Shown: positions 12,301 through 24,360, numbered from the stretch's first letter. The stretch: 64,000 nt of DNA from Heterobilharzia americana (GCA_944470555.2 OX104129.1:65465747-65529746), one strand, 5' to 3'. The notes: generated by a model from the letters alone, not told the origin. Numbers and translations: made by a program.

Positions 12301-12600
12301 AAGAACCTATCACGCAACAAATATGCAGGAAGAAGTGGAGATGGATTGGGCATGCACTGAGAAGGCCGACTGAGGACATCACGCGTCAGGCCCTCGAGTG
12401 GAATCCCTATGGGAAGCGACGAGTTGGACGTCCGAGGGTGACATGGAGGAGGTCATGCGAGGAGGAAATGAGAGCTTCTGGGCTGTCGTGGAACCAGGTT
12501 CAAAAGATCTCAGAGAACAGAGGTCACTGGAGGCGTGCTACTGAAGCCCTATGTTCCACTCGGAACCCAAGGGACTAATAATAATAAAATAATAATAATA
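9379..12600 (+). mobile_element. Full-length RTE-type non-LTR retrotransposon (R1)
   Basis: A complete element: a short 5' leader (9379-9443) that recurs at two other sites in the window, one long ORF, and a 3' end of TAA-type repeats (ataataataaaataataata) instead of poly(A), as is common in RTE elements. The exact 13-bp flanking duplication and uninterrupted ORF indicate a recent insertion. Seven other copies of the coding or 3' region and two of the 5' end lie in this window, all defective. Confidence 0.93.
9444..12578 (+). CDS. RTE retrotransposon ORF: AP endonuclease + reverse transcriptase, intact
   Basis: The 1044-residue protein would nick target DNA and reverse-transcribe its own RNA (target-primed reverse transcription, in the nucleus). 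The APE-type endonuclease spans about residues 65-310: GTWNVRTM near 70, CESRW near 98 (catalytic Glu), GDMNAKLG near 206 and SDHYLV near 302 (catalytic Asp-His). The reverse transcriptase spans about 520-830: GPDGIPPEAL, QAGFRKYKSC near 642, FIDFEKAFDSVD near 675 (motif A), GVKQGCLLSP near 735 (motif B), and FADD near 778 (motif C). The C-terminal part ends with WRWIGHALRR near 964 and an Arg-rich tail. Length fits the RTE family. The start is the first ATG in frame; the later Met at about residue 56 (MCLLSMKAK) is an alternative. There is no separate ORF1, as expected for many RTEs. Automated annotation often mislabels such proteins as craniofacial development protein 2-like. Confidence 0.95.
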   Translation: MGIGLATLPRKTNLTAKETSKHKQNIKNENKLIPRWNRRGEMTPVGESLREANWPMCLLSMKAKVNVGTWNVRTMFEPSKAAQIAKEMRRYNIEVLGICESRWNGSGLSKLSTGESIIYSGHPDANHEHTEGVAIMMSSRASKALMQWEPISSRIMTARFNSKGRKVTIIQCYAPTNNAEQEKKEDFYRQLQSTLDKTSVGDIKILMGDMNAKLGGDNTGRELTMGREALGEMNENGELFAEFCAFNDLVIGGSVFRHKDIHKATWTSPDGHTKNQIDFISISRKWRRSLLNTRSRRGADVGSDHYLVQGTFQIKLKAFKEAGDRPQFKYNTRKLKDETTKEIFKAAIKTKWETSRDIPEETCVEEHWKSLKAVWKETCTAVLGRKKKEDKEWISTDTWKLIEERRMVKQKINQCKDAQRQEELSTMYKTLDKEVKKSARKDKRHFYDTLASEAEQAAGKRDLTTLYQITRLLSGKRPTQMKPIKDEEGNLITKEEKQRKRWADHFKKLLNRPPPALRPEIPPAAAELQVNINPPTKMEVLNAIKLLKGGKAAGPDGIPPEALRTDAETTADMLTPLLQKVWKEEKVPDDWKKGYLVKLPKKGDLSACKNWRGITLLSTPSKILSRIILERLKDALDSKLRPEQAGFRKYKSCADQIATLRIIIEQSVEWQSALYLNFIDFEKAFDSVDREVIWKLLQYYGVPQTFIRLIQQLYEDATCQVIHNGKLSDAFEVKTGVKQGCLLSPMIFLIVVDWIMQQTVGSEKRGIHWTTEKNLEDLDFADDLCLMSHKLEDLQAKTNKLTEEAAKTGLQVNIEKTEVMKIPHHHHQQQQQTPITVNGRNLKEVTSFTYLGSTVSTTGGTDEDVKVRIGKARQAFISLKPVWRSSALSMRNKIRIFNTNVKSVLLYGSETWRATKGISNKLQTFINNCLRSLLKIRWPEKISNKELWERSNQEPITQQICRKKWRWIGHALRRPTEDITRQALEWNPYGKRRVGRPRVTWRRSCEEEMRASGLSWNQVQKISENRGHWRRATEALCSTRNPRD

Positions 12601-12613
12601 ATTGTTTATAAGC
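12601..12613 (+). repeat. RTE target site duplication, right copy
   Basis: Exact 13-bp copy of 9366-9378 directly after the TAA-rich 3' end. Confidence 0.85.
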
Positions 12614-13059
12614 GGAATACAACATCTTATCCTCCTTCCACTTTACCTGTATACTAAATCATATTAACATGTGAAAGATATACGATCAAAAGTTGGGCAA
12701 CGGTAGCAATTTATTATTCATATTTCATTGTAGCATAAACACAATCTCATTCATTCGCTCTTTCGATTCAAGTTTACAGACTGTTGGTTGATTCAGACAG
12801 AATTATTCAAAAGTTTAGTATTATAAATAGATTTAAACTTTTCTACGGTCATTTCAAGTCAACATAATCTTGAAAAAGTATAAACATACAATCTGATCCT
12901 TATTAATTGTATAAAGAAGAGACAAACTTATAAACTTTTAGTTATGTATCGGTGTAGTACCGATTTATGATATCAATGATTAATTTCTTACCTATATTTT
13001 ATACACTAAATATTTTCTGTATGTGTAACATTTTGTTTTACAGAAGTATTAGATAGTTT

Positions 13060-13460
13060 GGTCATTGTGTTGTAGTCTGCTTGTCGGCTGGTAGTGGAAT
13101 CCGAAACCTGCGGTCTATCCTATCTGTGACTATTCCGGTGGATGCACCTGCACTCCACTGAGTGGTATTGTTTCTACTGAGACTCGAACCCGGTACGCAT
13201 CACTTCAGACACCAGAGCTTTATCCACTAGTCCACTGGGGTATGAGAGTCCCCTCTTGTGCAGCTGATATCAGTTGTTGTTTTGATACTTGTAATTCTCT
13301 GTTGCTTCACCAAGTTGTGTTTTGGATTCCACTGCTAGCCGCAAAGTAGACTACGATATAATGAATATTCACGAGGTATCCGCATTGGAGCCTATCTGAC
13401 AACAGAGGTCAAGCAACTCGATCCAGTGTAGTAACGGGAAATTAAAAGTATCAAATAACT
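13060..13460. mobile_element. Family B hammerhead SINE, inverted pair, decayed
   Basis: Minus-oriented arm (13060-13320) with reversed B box (gagactcgaacccgg) and reversed A-box region (ccactagtccactgggg), next to a degraded hammerhead; then a plus-oriented 3' part (13322-13460) matching 52715-52860 (ggtatccgc, aacgggaaattaaaagtatc). The ribozyme core is not intact. Confidence 0.6.
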
Positions 13461-14940
13461 CTGTCACTGATTTCACTTCATTCTGTATTGTGACAACGCT
13501 TATTATATCGGCTATTTGAGTTAGGAACTAGATAACAGCACCTCTGGATGAGTATATGTGGATATATAACCAAATGACTTGTACGGAAACAACTGAGACG
13601 TCCATAGGATATTTACATTATATCTGGTTGACCAGGATGTTTCATTCGTCACAACGGTTGATTTCCAATTATTCGTGTTTATAAGTAGTATGTTGTATAA
13701 TTCTAACCTTCTTTTCTTTCGTTAATAAAATACTTAGAATATAACTAATGAAACATTTAGGAAAACAATGGTTAGACAAACTGAAGTGAGGTGGATTAAA
13801 AATAGGTTTTCTTTTAGTAAAAGAACTTGGTTGCTCAACGTGATAATACTGAAACATAGAAGACTGTCCACATTTTCTCCAGAGTTATTCAGGAAATGAC
13901 GAATCACTTAGTCTTTGTGCAAAATGTTTATTCAAATTGGTTTTAAACATTATTCTATTTCTGTGTAGTGAATACATTTATCAAAATAAGAACTACTTTA
14001 ATCTCATATGATTGGAAATAGTTTAATATGGATTTTGAGGAGTTGAACAAACATCTCATGTGAAAGTTTCTAGAAATTTCAGGATATACTTGACCCCTTG
14101 AAATCATCACTCAATCTTTAATCTCATTAATTCCATTGACATGTTAATGAAACGTTTTAGTGATCCTGTTTATACAACAGTAATTGTTCCCTATGACTTC
14201 TAGCAGGCAAACATGGGGAAATTGACTCAAGTTTGATCAAGATAGACTAAATCCGATGGCCACAAACCATCTTGACCCACAGACGACAACAATATATTTG
14301 AAAACAATAACAAGACTAGAAAACAAACGCCACAGAATTTTAAAAGTTTTAGTTATTTATATCAGTCAATATTCATTACAATCAAACTAAACCGTTTTAA
14401 TTGAAATCCGATAATAGTATAGAAATCCTTCAAATGAAGTCATATAGGATAGGCAGTATGGTTCCCTCATTGGAACAATGACCTGTGAAATAATGAACTT
14501 AATTAATCAGTAAGAAAATTCAATGTTGACGATAGGAAGAATAATGAGTATTTGCTCAGTACTGGATTAGAATGAGACGGTGAATTTCTGTTGAGCTTGA
14601 CTCTTAAACCATGAAGAAGACATTTATCAGCAAACGGGACTCTTCTCATATCTGTACAGCTACATAGTAGTTTAAAGTTATCATGAATAGTGCCATCAAA
14701 GGTTAAAGGTTAGCATCAGTTAGTTACATAATTTCCTGGATTCAGAATCGAAAGATGAAAATAGTCTATTGTAGAAGACAGTAAGTCAGTCTGACATAAC
14801 AGTTATCCAGGTATAAAATAAAGAACACAGTGTTCTGAAGTGTTTATTTTCAAAAAGCTGCCACTGAAAAATAAGGAACTTGTCTACAAGAAACTTTAAA
14901 AAAGTTATTAAACTTAGGCTGTTACAAAGAGAATGAAAGT
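13461..14940. other. AT-rich DNA, nothing recognised
   Basis: No supported gene or repeat copy. Confidence 0.4.
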
Positions 14941-16500
14941 AGATTTAAAACAAAATTATTATGCAAATGTCACGGTTGTGAAACTTAAGCCATAGTAGAA
15001 AAAGACGCTGAACAAAACGTTTATGTATACAGAGTTCAGCCTTTTCTTTGGGACTAGCCAGAGCTTTCTCTGCATGGAATGAACTGTGTGTAGAAGCTAT
15101 TTGACCTGACAGAACTATGTATATTCGGAAATAGAAGCCTTCATTGATCTGAATTCTGTTTTTGATAACCATCTGTGAAAATGTTCAGCAATATGTCTTG
15201 ATACTGTCGTGGTGGTACTGCCGACGTACTTAACAACGCAGAAATAGATGTGAATATACACAGACGGTTGTTGACAGTAGTGGGGCCTTATCTTTGACAC
15301 TTTAAAAAACAACGGCTTGTGTGGAGACAGTAAAACGTAGAGATGTAGCAAACAACGTCATTTGAACTGTTTGTGACTGATGGCCTTGTAGAACTTGGCT
15401 CATTGTAACGCTACTGAGTTTCATATTGATCAACAGGTATTTTTTAGGTACTGTTAGGTTCTGTGGAATATCAGTCGTAGTTCCCATTTACTTGTCAACG
15501 AATGAGGTTAGGAATCGGTTTTGGACAAAGAGTTCTGTTTGCTGATTAGTGTCTTTTTAATTCAAATGAAATATGAAAATTGCACAGTTAGTCACTGATA
15601 ATATAAATGAATCACAAAAAAGTATCATAAACAGGGAATAAACGAAGGTGAACATGATTAGTTAACCGTTTATAATATGCATAATAACATTTTGATGGAT
15701 AACTAACAATAACTGATTTAACAGTTGTATACGAAAATCGAAAACTTATCATGACGACTTGTATATGGTATTCTGACCAATGAACTCTGTGATCTCAATG
15801 AGTTAATCTTAAAGATTTTAGTGGAAGTGTTTTGGATGCTACAGGTTGACTTGGTGCTATCTATATCATTTACTAAAATATCATTGATAAACACAGACAG
15901 TACTCTATCAATACTGATAGTATCTGCTTTGTTCAATCCGTCAATGGCAGCGGTTTTTTTACTTCTACTTAGACCTCTGTGACCACAATCATTAGTTGGT
16001 TCTAATGATAATCGGACACCATCTTGTTTGAAGAAAACATAAGTGCAGTCAGTAAGTTGAGTTGTGGTATGGGATGTCAACTGTTATGTTTACTAAAGTG
16101 ATATCTTTCAACTGTATAATGTTTCTTTACTAACTGCACGTAGTAAATAAATCAAATAAGACTTGACTATATGTGAAGAAAACTCTGCAGGTAACCGTAA
16201 TTTTGTTCTACAGACTAACTTTGAAATGGGGTAGTCACAGTTTCTTTTCAGTTTGGCTCTAATTCCAAGTAAGACAAATAGAAATTTCGGAGACGAGTTG
16301 TTGTCTATCAAAGCAGTAGAAAGTGCAAACCCTAAGTAGTCTGTAAATGTGCCCTACTATGTCACTGGAGATAAGCTGACATAATATAGTAGGCATCCAT
16401 TTAATTCTACACAGTTCACGAAGTTGTGCCCCCTTACAAGGAGGAATAACTGACAGAATGCCGAAACTGGATGTCAAGCCTTCTACCAGCTCTTTGACAA
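14941..16500 (-). mobile_element. Decayed Penelope-like element with GIY-YIG end
   Basis: On the minus strand, broken frames in order resemble a Penelope-like reverse transcriptase: FKQDGVRLSL near 16030, which resembles the QxDGVAMGSPL motif, then a degraded (R)YVDD-like region near 15890. Next is the linker near 15480-15300 (NRFLTSFVDK; TSLRFTVSTQ), and then a GIY-YIG-type segment near 15180-15260: VKYVGSTTTTVSRHIAEHF, where YVGST corresponds to the YIG motif. Several frameshifts and stops show it is dead. The upstream boundary is uncertain; weak similarity may extend to about 16900. Confidence 0.55.
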
Positions 16501-17094
16501 CCATTTTTGATTAAACGTAGGGGGATTAGACTGTAACAGGCCGACCAGAGAACTTTCCAATGCACGTTAAAATATACTGGAAATTTTTTAGATGAGGTAG
16601 AGGTCGGACAATATCGATGTCAATATTTTCGGATATGACACTGGGGGTTTGAAACTGGTTAATTAGAGCGATCGTGTGACAGTGAATCTTTATGCGTCAC
16701 CACATCACATAAGTTCCTACCCTCTGTTTTGCATACCAGTTAGTTTTGTGCCATACAAATATTTCGTTTATTAGCCTCAGTGTAGCACTGATTTCAGGGT
16801 GCAATAAATTACACAACCTTTCGAAAACACAACAATCGACTACTTCTGTGATGAATAAATGAAGCTCTTCAATGAAAGTATCACTTGTCAATCTAATGTC
16901 GTCAAACTAAACTTCTCAAAGGACTTAGGGATTTCTTTTCATATTAACCTCTGTAACTGCATATCCTCTATTTTAGCTGGGATAGATTGTGGTAATAGAC
17001 ATACGTACAGAGCAAACTGGTACTGTGCATACGTGATAAAGCGTCCGTGATTTGGTTTTTGGAGCCCTTTACATGCTGGATGTAGTAGAAAAAA

Positions 17095-17437
17095 GACAAT
17101 AAAAGTTCGTATAACCGTATTTCGCGTAGAGATTAGTTGTCCTGTGTAGCTACTTAAGCACTACATAAGGCTTTGTGATCAAAGAAACCTGTAAAAGTAT
17201 TACCCTCCAACATGCCCATCAAATGTATAATAACATGGTAAACACAGGTAGTAAGATTCTCCCGAATGCTACCGTGTTGGGTTCACTCCTTTAGAGAAGA
17301 ACGACAGCCGTTTTGTCTAATTATTCACCCTCTTCTGCAAAACAGCTCCAATCGCTATACTAGGTGCGTTTTTATGAGCAATTAGAGAGCATGGACATCC
17401 TTCTCGAACATCAATATATTTTCATGAGGCAAGAGTT
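17095..17437. repeat. 340-bp non-RTE flank shared in inverse with 33488-33830
   Basis: The sequence just beyond the 3' end of RTE copy R3 is nearly identical, in reverse complement, to the sequence beyond the 3' end of copy R4. It contains no RTE sequence. It is evidence for either inverted segmental duplication or retrotransposon 3' transduction. Confidence 0.85.
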
Positions 17438-17761
17438 TATTATAATTATTTGTCTCTTGCATTCCCCGTGGAACATACCAATTCAATAGCATGTCGCCAT
17501 TTCACTCTCTTCTCTCCAGTCTTTCCAACCTGGCTACACCACTGCCCACAAGCTCTCATTTCTTCTTCACACCATCTCCTCCATGTCACCGTCGCCTCAG
17601 ACAACCAACCAACTTGTCGTTTTTCATGTGGGTTCCACTCGAGGGCTTCACCTGGTGCGTGATATCCCCAATCAGCCTTCATAGTGTATGCCCAATCCAA
17701 TCCACCCCCACTTTCTTCTGCATACACATTGGGTGATAGGTTGTTGGTTTGTTGGTTTGTT

Positions 17762-17793
<32 letters not shown>

Positions 17794-18993
17794 ACCAGAG
17801 TTCCTTGTTGCTTATTCTCATTATCCTGGCTACCTGATCTGATCTTCAGTGTAAGTATCAAGTGAGCGTAGACGGAAGCTGTTGATGACTTATGTCTGCA
17901 GTTTGTTGGAAATGCCTTTTGTAACGCGCAGCCAAATCTCTCAACCATCATATAGAAGCACTGACTCACTTGACTGGCATTAGTAGTGTTGATAATCCGG
18001 ATGTTGTTCACGCTTTATGCTGAGTGCAGTGCAGTGCAGTGCAGTGGAGTGCAGTGCAGTGCAGTAGATCACCACACTGATTTCGGATTGATGAAGGGAG
18101 GCCTGTCTTACTGTCTTTCCGATCCTGGCTTTGACATCGTCATCTGTGCCACCATCGCCGCTGCCTGTATTTGAGAGGATGCTGCCTAGATAGGTAGGCA
18201 GGTAGGTAGATGGTTTTTCGCCTATACATCTTCGAGTTAGTTCGACAAGACATTAGACATAAATCATCATCGTTGGCGAAATCGAAATCTTCTTGTGGAG
18301 TCTTTTCATTGGTCTAGTCGACGTATGCCCATCTTATCGCTCCTCACAGTAGTCTGTTGCATGATCCACTCCAATCCAGTCCAGTCTAGTTGAGCGCAAT
18401 CAGGAAGATGACCGGTGGCAGTAGGTGGCCACCTTGTCTCACTCCTTCCTGTCTTCACTTCACTTCAAAGCATCACTGAGCTTTCCATTGTGAATCACTT
18501 GTCACGTGGTGTCGTCATATTAGCTGTTGAATGAGGTTGATGAAGGTTTGTGGTAGTGAGACCGTAGCGTTGAAGCAGTTTTCAAATTACTTCTCGGTCG
18601 ACACTGTTGAAGGCCTTTTCAAAATCGATGAAGCTAAGTTAGATTTGACTGCCGTTCTTCGCTCTGTTCTTTGATGATGGGTAGCGTAGTGTTGCAATTT
18701 GATCCACACGTGATTTGTTCTTCCTGGAGCCAGCCAGCCAGCCTGTTCCGGTCACAGTTTTGAATCCAGCACATCTTTTAGTCTCTCGAAGATGATGTGG
18801 CTTTATATTTTGCTTGGCGTGAACAGTAGCCTGATTCCGCGTCAGTTCTTTCAAAGAATTAGGTCTCCTTCCTTTGGAAGTTTGACAAGTTAGCCCTTCT
18901 TCCAATCAATTGCAGGCAGTTTTCCTTCCCTCCAGACCTTCTGCAGTGGTGGTTTGAGCGTGTCCACTGTTGTCTCTGCGTCTATTTTCAGTG
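17438..18993 (-). mobile_element. Defective RTE copy R3 (5'-truncated, frameshifted)
   Basis: Minus-strand match to the RTE ORF from about residue 560 (cagagacaacag region) to the 3' end. It carries (AGCC)7 at 17764-17793, a pentanucleotide tract at 18020-18065 and a TAGG tract at 18188-18212, at the same sites as in R2, R4 and R5. Frames are broken throughout. From 18225 to 18610 it is almost identical to 35985-36385 and to the reverse complement of R4, including shared indels. Confidence 0.85.
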
Positions 18994-19245
18994 TTTATGA
19001 GATTCAAACCATCGACCACCGGTTTACGGCCTGGTACTCTACCAACTGAGCTACAAAGTCCGAGGACTGACCAGATTTGTATTACACTTCAGTCACGAGG
19101 CAGGGTTTTGCCTGACTACCGTGATGCGTTACTAACGCTTGATCGTATTGACACTGGCTGCCCACCAGTCAGGACTTCTCGTCCAACCGCGGTCCAAATT
19201 TTCATTTCACCTTCAATCATCATTCAATATAAATGGTAGCCTGCT
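18994..19245 (-). mobile_element. tRNA-related SINE (family C), minus copy
   Basis: Reversed A box (ccaactgagctaca) and reversed B-box-like gattcaaacc lie at the left. The body matches the neighbouring plus copy, and the right end carries ccgcggtccaaattttcatt, which is the 3' end sequence of the family, so the copy has inverted ends. Confidence 0.65.
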
Positions 19246-19299
19246 AAACCACACACATCTATCTCAGATGATCAATATGATGCTCTCCCTCTCTAATTC

Positions 19300-19557
19300 A
19301 GTTAGACTTGGATTGGGATGAGAAGTCCCGACTGGTGGGCAGCCAGTGTCAATACTATCAAGCAATAGTAACGCGTCACGAATCCACATGGTAGTTGGGC
19401 AAAATCCTGCCTTGTGATTGAAGTGAAATTAAATTCTGGTCAGTAGTCGGACCTCGTAGCTCAGTTTTTAGAGAATTGGTTCGGAGACCCGGCGGTCGCT
19501 GACTCGAATCCAGTCGCGGTCCAGTTTTTCATTTCACCTTTAATCATCACCCAGTAT
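19300..19557 (+). mobile_element. tRNA-related SINE (family C), plus copy
   Basis: Body begins tagacttggattgggatgag. The tRNA-like part reads cctcgtagctcag...gactcgaatcc and the end reads catttcacctttaatcatca followed by cccagtata. Together with the minus copy it forms a divergent pair separated by about 55 bp. Confidence 0.65.
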
Positions 19558-20513
19558 AAATAATAAATTTGTTTTATTATCTTTTAAAAAAAGGTTGTGT
19601 ACAGCTTTATATCCAAACCCAGTAAGTTAACTCACAGCAATATGGAGATATTCTTACCTAAGGACTGTGATCTAATGGAAGTAAATCGAGGCGCCACATC
19701 TTTTGAACAGCAAAGTGTAATATATATCCTAATACTCATTTTACAATAGATAAATATGGCGTATCAGTAACCAAGTTTGATGATATTATCAAACTCGAGG
19801 CAACATTTAGTTGGTTCGGCTTTCATTAGAAATAGTCAAACAAATCTAACTGCAATTGTCTAACCAGCCCAAAATATACTGAAAACTAGCAACTTAGATT
19901 GAGTTGATGGGCTTAAATAGAAACTATATATGAGTTCAGCATTAACTTCAATTTTTAAATTTAGTTTATACTACTTATAAGTAGATTATCCTAGGAGAAA
20001 AGAAAATATCTGAAGTCCAAACAAAATTCAACTCAGTGAAAAACTTATTTAACAACAGTGGAAATGACTTTCTAAAATACAATTTGAATGGTTATAGGTA
20101 ATATTAATAATGCTTATATGAATTCAAGAAATCCTTACTGTTGGAGAAAAAAATGAAAAAAATTAGAACAAGAATTTTCTTATGACCAATGTCTAGTAAA
20201 ATAGGTAACCAAGGTCTATTTATTAAATAATGATTACAAATAATCATAAAGATTATGTATGACTATGATATTTAAAGCACACATTGGACAAAGATAAAAG
20301 TTAAGGTAGAAACGAAAGAAAACAGTGCGGAAGACTATTTGAATTTTCTTCTTTTTTTGGCACTTTAGTACAAACAAACATTGATGCCTTTTTCATGTAT
20401 TGGTGCATATTCCTGTGCTTTTTGACACGCATACATGACAAAAAAAAGGCATCAGTGTATACAATCTTTGTATATAAACAGTTTCTTTACACAAATTAAA
20501 CGTTATTCACCTA

Positions 20514-20591
<78 letters not shown>

Positions 20592-21434
20592 ACATTACAT
20601 TTGTATAAACCGAATATCTAAAATCAGCATACCAACATACCATTTCTTCTCTTCTGTCTTTTCTTCTCTTTTTTTATCTTCACTTATATTCACTTTCAAA
20701 TCACTTGCGTTAAAAAAAAGTATATACAAAAGAGAAGGTTAAACGTAGAAATCTTTGATCCTCTACCGCTAATATTATTCATAAATGCATATGCCTAGAT
20801 AACAAGGTATGTGAAAATGAGATAGTTCAAAGATATACCACATAGAATGTTATACCCACTCCCCTCTAACTCTATCACTTAATGTATACATAATGTAGTA
20901 TCTATAAGTACAAGGTTGATAAGTTGCATAGAAATACAAAATTGAAAGAAGATTTAGAAATAGAAAGTAAGCAAGGCCAACAATGGTAGATATGGGGAAA
21001 AAAATACTACTACAGCAAAAGAAGCCGAAAAGACAGGGATTAATGTAAACTTGAATACATATACATATGTATGAAGAAAGAAACTTAATATTGTACTTTT
21101 TGTTCTAATCCTTATAACTGGTGACATCCTCAGAATTTAAGGATCTCTCGTCTATCTCTACTAATAACAAAATATACAAAAAGTCAATTTGATAAGGATA
21201 TCTCATATAATATTTATCCCATCTCAGTAATTTAGTATTGTGACATTATACCATCTCCATTCAATCCAACTGTTAAGTAACTGTCTTCATGTCCAATTTT
21301 GTTTGCCACATCGGTTATAACTTTGCATTTGAACTTTGGGAATGTCATCTGAAAGCAAGTTACTGCTGATTGCTTGACAGTAATTCAGTTTGAAGGAATG
21401 GGGGGGGGGGGGTTTTATTTGATAATTTTTAAGT
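19558..21434. other. AT-rich DNA with one long TA tract
   Basis: No gene recognised. It contains (TA)n at 20517-20584 and a run of 11 G at about 21401-21411. Confidence 0.45.
20517..20584. repeat. (TA)n microsatellite
   Basis: About 33 TA units; no SINE abuts it here. Confidence 0.97.
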
Positions 21435-21597
21435 TGATATTCCTGGCCGGGTAACCTAAATGTCCTTAGTTTGATCCCTAATGGAATCATTGGTGAGCGC
21501 TTCTAAGGAACTCCATACCAGGAAGAAACAGCTATCTAGTGATCTTAGGTCTTCAACAGTTCTTTTCTTGATATCATTTCGTGATGAATACCAAGAA
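21435..21597 (+). mobile_element. Family A hammerhead SINE, decayed plus copy
   Basis: Retains tttgatcccta (B-box remnant), aaggaactccataccaggaa and gaaacagctatctagtg from the hammerhead region. The core CTGAGGA has become TCTAAGGA, so it is presumed inactive. Confidence 0.55.
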
Positions 21598-22039
21598 AAT
21601 CTTTACAAAACACTAAACTAAAGTAATCCAATATATTATTGTTTTTATGTCTGTCTATGTTTATGCTTATGGGTTGTGTGAAAGAACATATGAGGTCTGA
21701 CTTTAAAAGAAGACGAACATTTTTTTTCTAGGAATAACTAAAAGCCTTTTTTATTGAAGATGATCGGGATTGTGATGTTGGACATCAACTAAGTTTATCC
21801 TTATTATTCCTAATGGAATAACTTATGCGAGTTGATCATTATGCATGTAAAACATATAATGGGCAGTCTACAGTCCCTAATTCCTTATAAACTGGTGTCT
21901 GTTTTTACGTCTCACTAATTCTTTACTTCTCATTTGTCCTTCTATTGAATCCAAAAATTCTAATTACGTTTAACTGTATGCATGAAAATCTGTATCAAAA
22001 CTTTACCAAGTGAAGTGGTTCAATGATTCATCATTTATC

Positions 22040-23000
22040 ATTTGTCCCTATGGTTCCTAGTGGAACATAGAAAGGACTTCAGTAGCACGTCACCATTTCA
22101 CTTTGCCTCTGCAGTCTTTTGAAACCCGCTACACGACTGCCCAGAAGCTTTCATTTCTTCTTCGCACGATCTCCTCCATGTCATCCTCGCCTCAGATGCC
22201 CAACTCGCCGTTTCCCCTTTGGATTTCACTCGAGTGACTGACCTGGCTCGTGATGTCCCCAGTCTGCCTTCTCAGTATATGCCCGATCCATCTCCACTTC
22301 CTTCTGCATATTTGTTGAGTGACAGGTTCTTGATTGGTTCGTTGTCAGCCAACCAGAGTTCCTTGTTGCTTATTCTCATTATTCTGGCCATCTGATACTC
22401 AGTATCGAGCCAATATGGGCAGCTGTTGATGAATGTCTGTAGTTTGTTGGAAGTGTTTACGTGACATGCCAAGTTTCTGAAGCATATAGCAGCACTGACT
22501 TGACATCGGTGTTGAAAATCGGGATCTTGTTGCCTCTTTATGCCGAGTGCAGTTGATCTCAACACTGATTTCAGGTTAACGAACGCCTGTCTTGCAGTCT
22601 TTCCGATCCTGGCTTGGACGTCCTCGTCTATGCCGCCACCTGTAGTTGAAACGATGCTGCCTACATACGTGAAAGAGGTTACTTCCTTTAAGTTTCTCCC
22701 GTTAGTGGTGATTGCAACTTCTTGTTGATGCTGTTGTTCGTTGGATATCTTCATCACCTCTGTCTTCCCTACATTCACTTGAAGTCCCGTCTTCACTGCC
22801 TCGCCTCGTCTTTTCTGTCAACTTGTCAGTTTTTGTCTGTAGATCTTCAAGTTTGTGTGACACTAGACACAAGTCATCGTTGACGAAATCCAAACCTTTT
22901 GAGATGTTTTCCCGGTCCAGCCAGAGTATCTCCCTCTTCTCGCTCCTCACTGTTTGTTGCATGATCCAGCCCACCACAATCAGCCATATGAACATTTTTT
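22040..23000 (-). mobile_element. Defective RTE copy R6 (no tetranucleotide expansion)
   Basis: Minus-strand match from the RT region after motif B (IVVGWIMQQT) to the 3' end, with frameshifts. At the site expanded in other copies it reads only NKELWLADNEP (a single tcagccaaccag), so it shows the unexpanded state. Confidence 0.85.
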
Positions 23001-23639
23001 TCACTGACAGTCGAAAAACCTTGAAATTACTATTTAGTCTGTGATGATAGATACTAAAGCATCTATGAATGAAGGATTTCTGTTGAAGATGATCAAAAGC
23101 TGAAGCTTTGCCTACATATAGAATTAATTAAGCTTCAAAACTTCATTGAATATAATTCAACTCGATTTACTTAAGTCTAACTGCCCAGTAGGAATCGTTG
23201 GTTAATCCTACAAAACGTACTCTATCTGCACATCCTGTCATAGGTTAGACAATAAAAAGAAAAGTTAGGGGATTACATCTTTTAATCAAATTGATCTTTG
23301 AATTTTCGAACAAAGATTGCTAGTTCACTGTTACAAATTACAAATTTATGCAAACTAACTGCTGTTTTGTTGAAACAGGTAGTATGCTTACTTTTACTTG
23401 AAATATTCTCTTTTTCATGGGATATTATTCTTTGAAATGTAAATTTTACAGCTATCCTTCAAACATTTTATAGCACTTTGGCTTTTGCTTACAACTTCAG
23501 TACAACCAAAGAGATATGCATATATTGAAAAAATCTGATAGCTTTTTGATTTAAGTTTCACCTTCTAGAATCACTTCAATAAAGGACTGATTTTTAGCCA
23601 CGTCAATAAGTCTTCAACCACTAATTCCTATCGTCTCTG

Positions 23640-24360
23640 AGACTCTAGCTGGATAGTTGACACATCTCCATATGGCTCAGACCAACAGCTAGGTTCTTCG
23701 TCGACTGGTGCCACTCTGAAACATCCAACTTCCCCGAGCATGGCACATACATGTAGGTGGTGCTTCAGTTATGTGCAACACATGCCCAATTCACCTCGGC
23801 CAATGATGGTTCACAACCTCATCCATTGACTTGCCTTTCTTGTCTAATACTCTTCGCTTGACTACAACATCGTTCACAAGGCGATTTATTCAAACGCGCA
23901 CAGTGCTACGAAGACATCTGCGATTAAAACGCACCGATCACTTCATGTCTTCTACTTTTAATGGCCACGTCATACAGCCATATAACAGGAAAGGATGGAT
24001 TGCACCAAGGTATACTCATATTTTAACAGGTGGTGGGATATTTAGTCAGTTGGTACCACAGGCAACGTAAGTTGGCAAATACCAAACGAGCTCAGATTCC
24101 GTCAAATGCCATCTTCAGGCCAAGAAATATGCCAAGTGCCAACCACTGACAGATAAATATGCCTGTGTTCCAGGACTTGTTGGAGGGTGAAAATATGGTT
24201 GCTGCGCCCTCATCAAGCTCTATCTGAAACCGGGTTTTTAGAGCTCCTGTAAGGCGTCGGATAACTATGAACTGAAGGGTCTTGGACACAGTATTAGTCA
24301 AAGTGATTCTCCTATGGCTGTCATAAGAAGATTTATCTCCCTTTTTATAGAGTGAAATGA
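23640..24360 (-). mobile_element. Decayed second-family RTE (SR2-like) fragment
   Basis: At 24092-24300 the minus strand reads a broken RT stretch (VIRRLTGALKTR, then WLALGIFLGLKMAFDGI, corresponding to the F(L)DLKxAFDS motif A). At 23640-24070 it reads the 3' portion, sharing tatggctcag and neighbouring sequence with the copy near 57070. The middle of RT is deleted. Confidence 0.5.

Noticed and set aside
9410..12382. Minus-strand ORFs opposite the RTE gene
   Set aside because: Antisense shadows of the intact endonuclease-reverse transcriptase ORF, with no independent domain.
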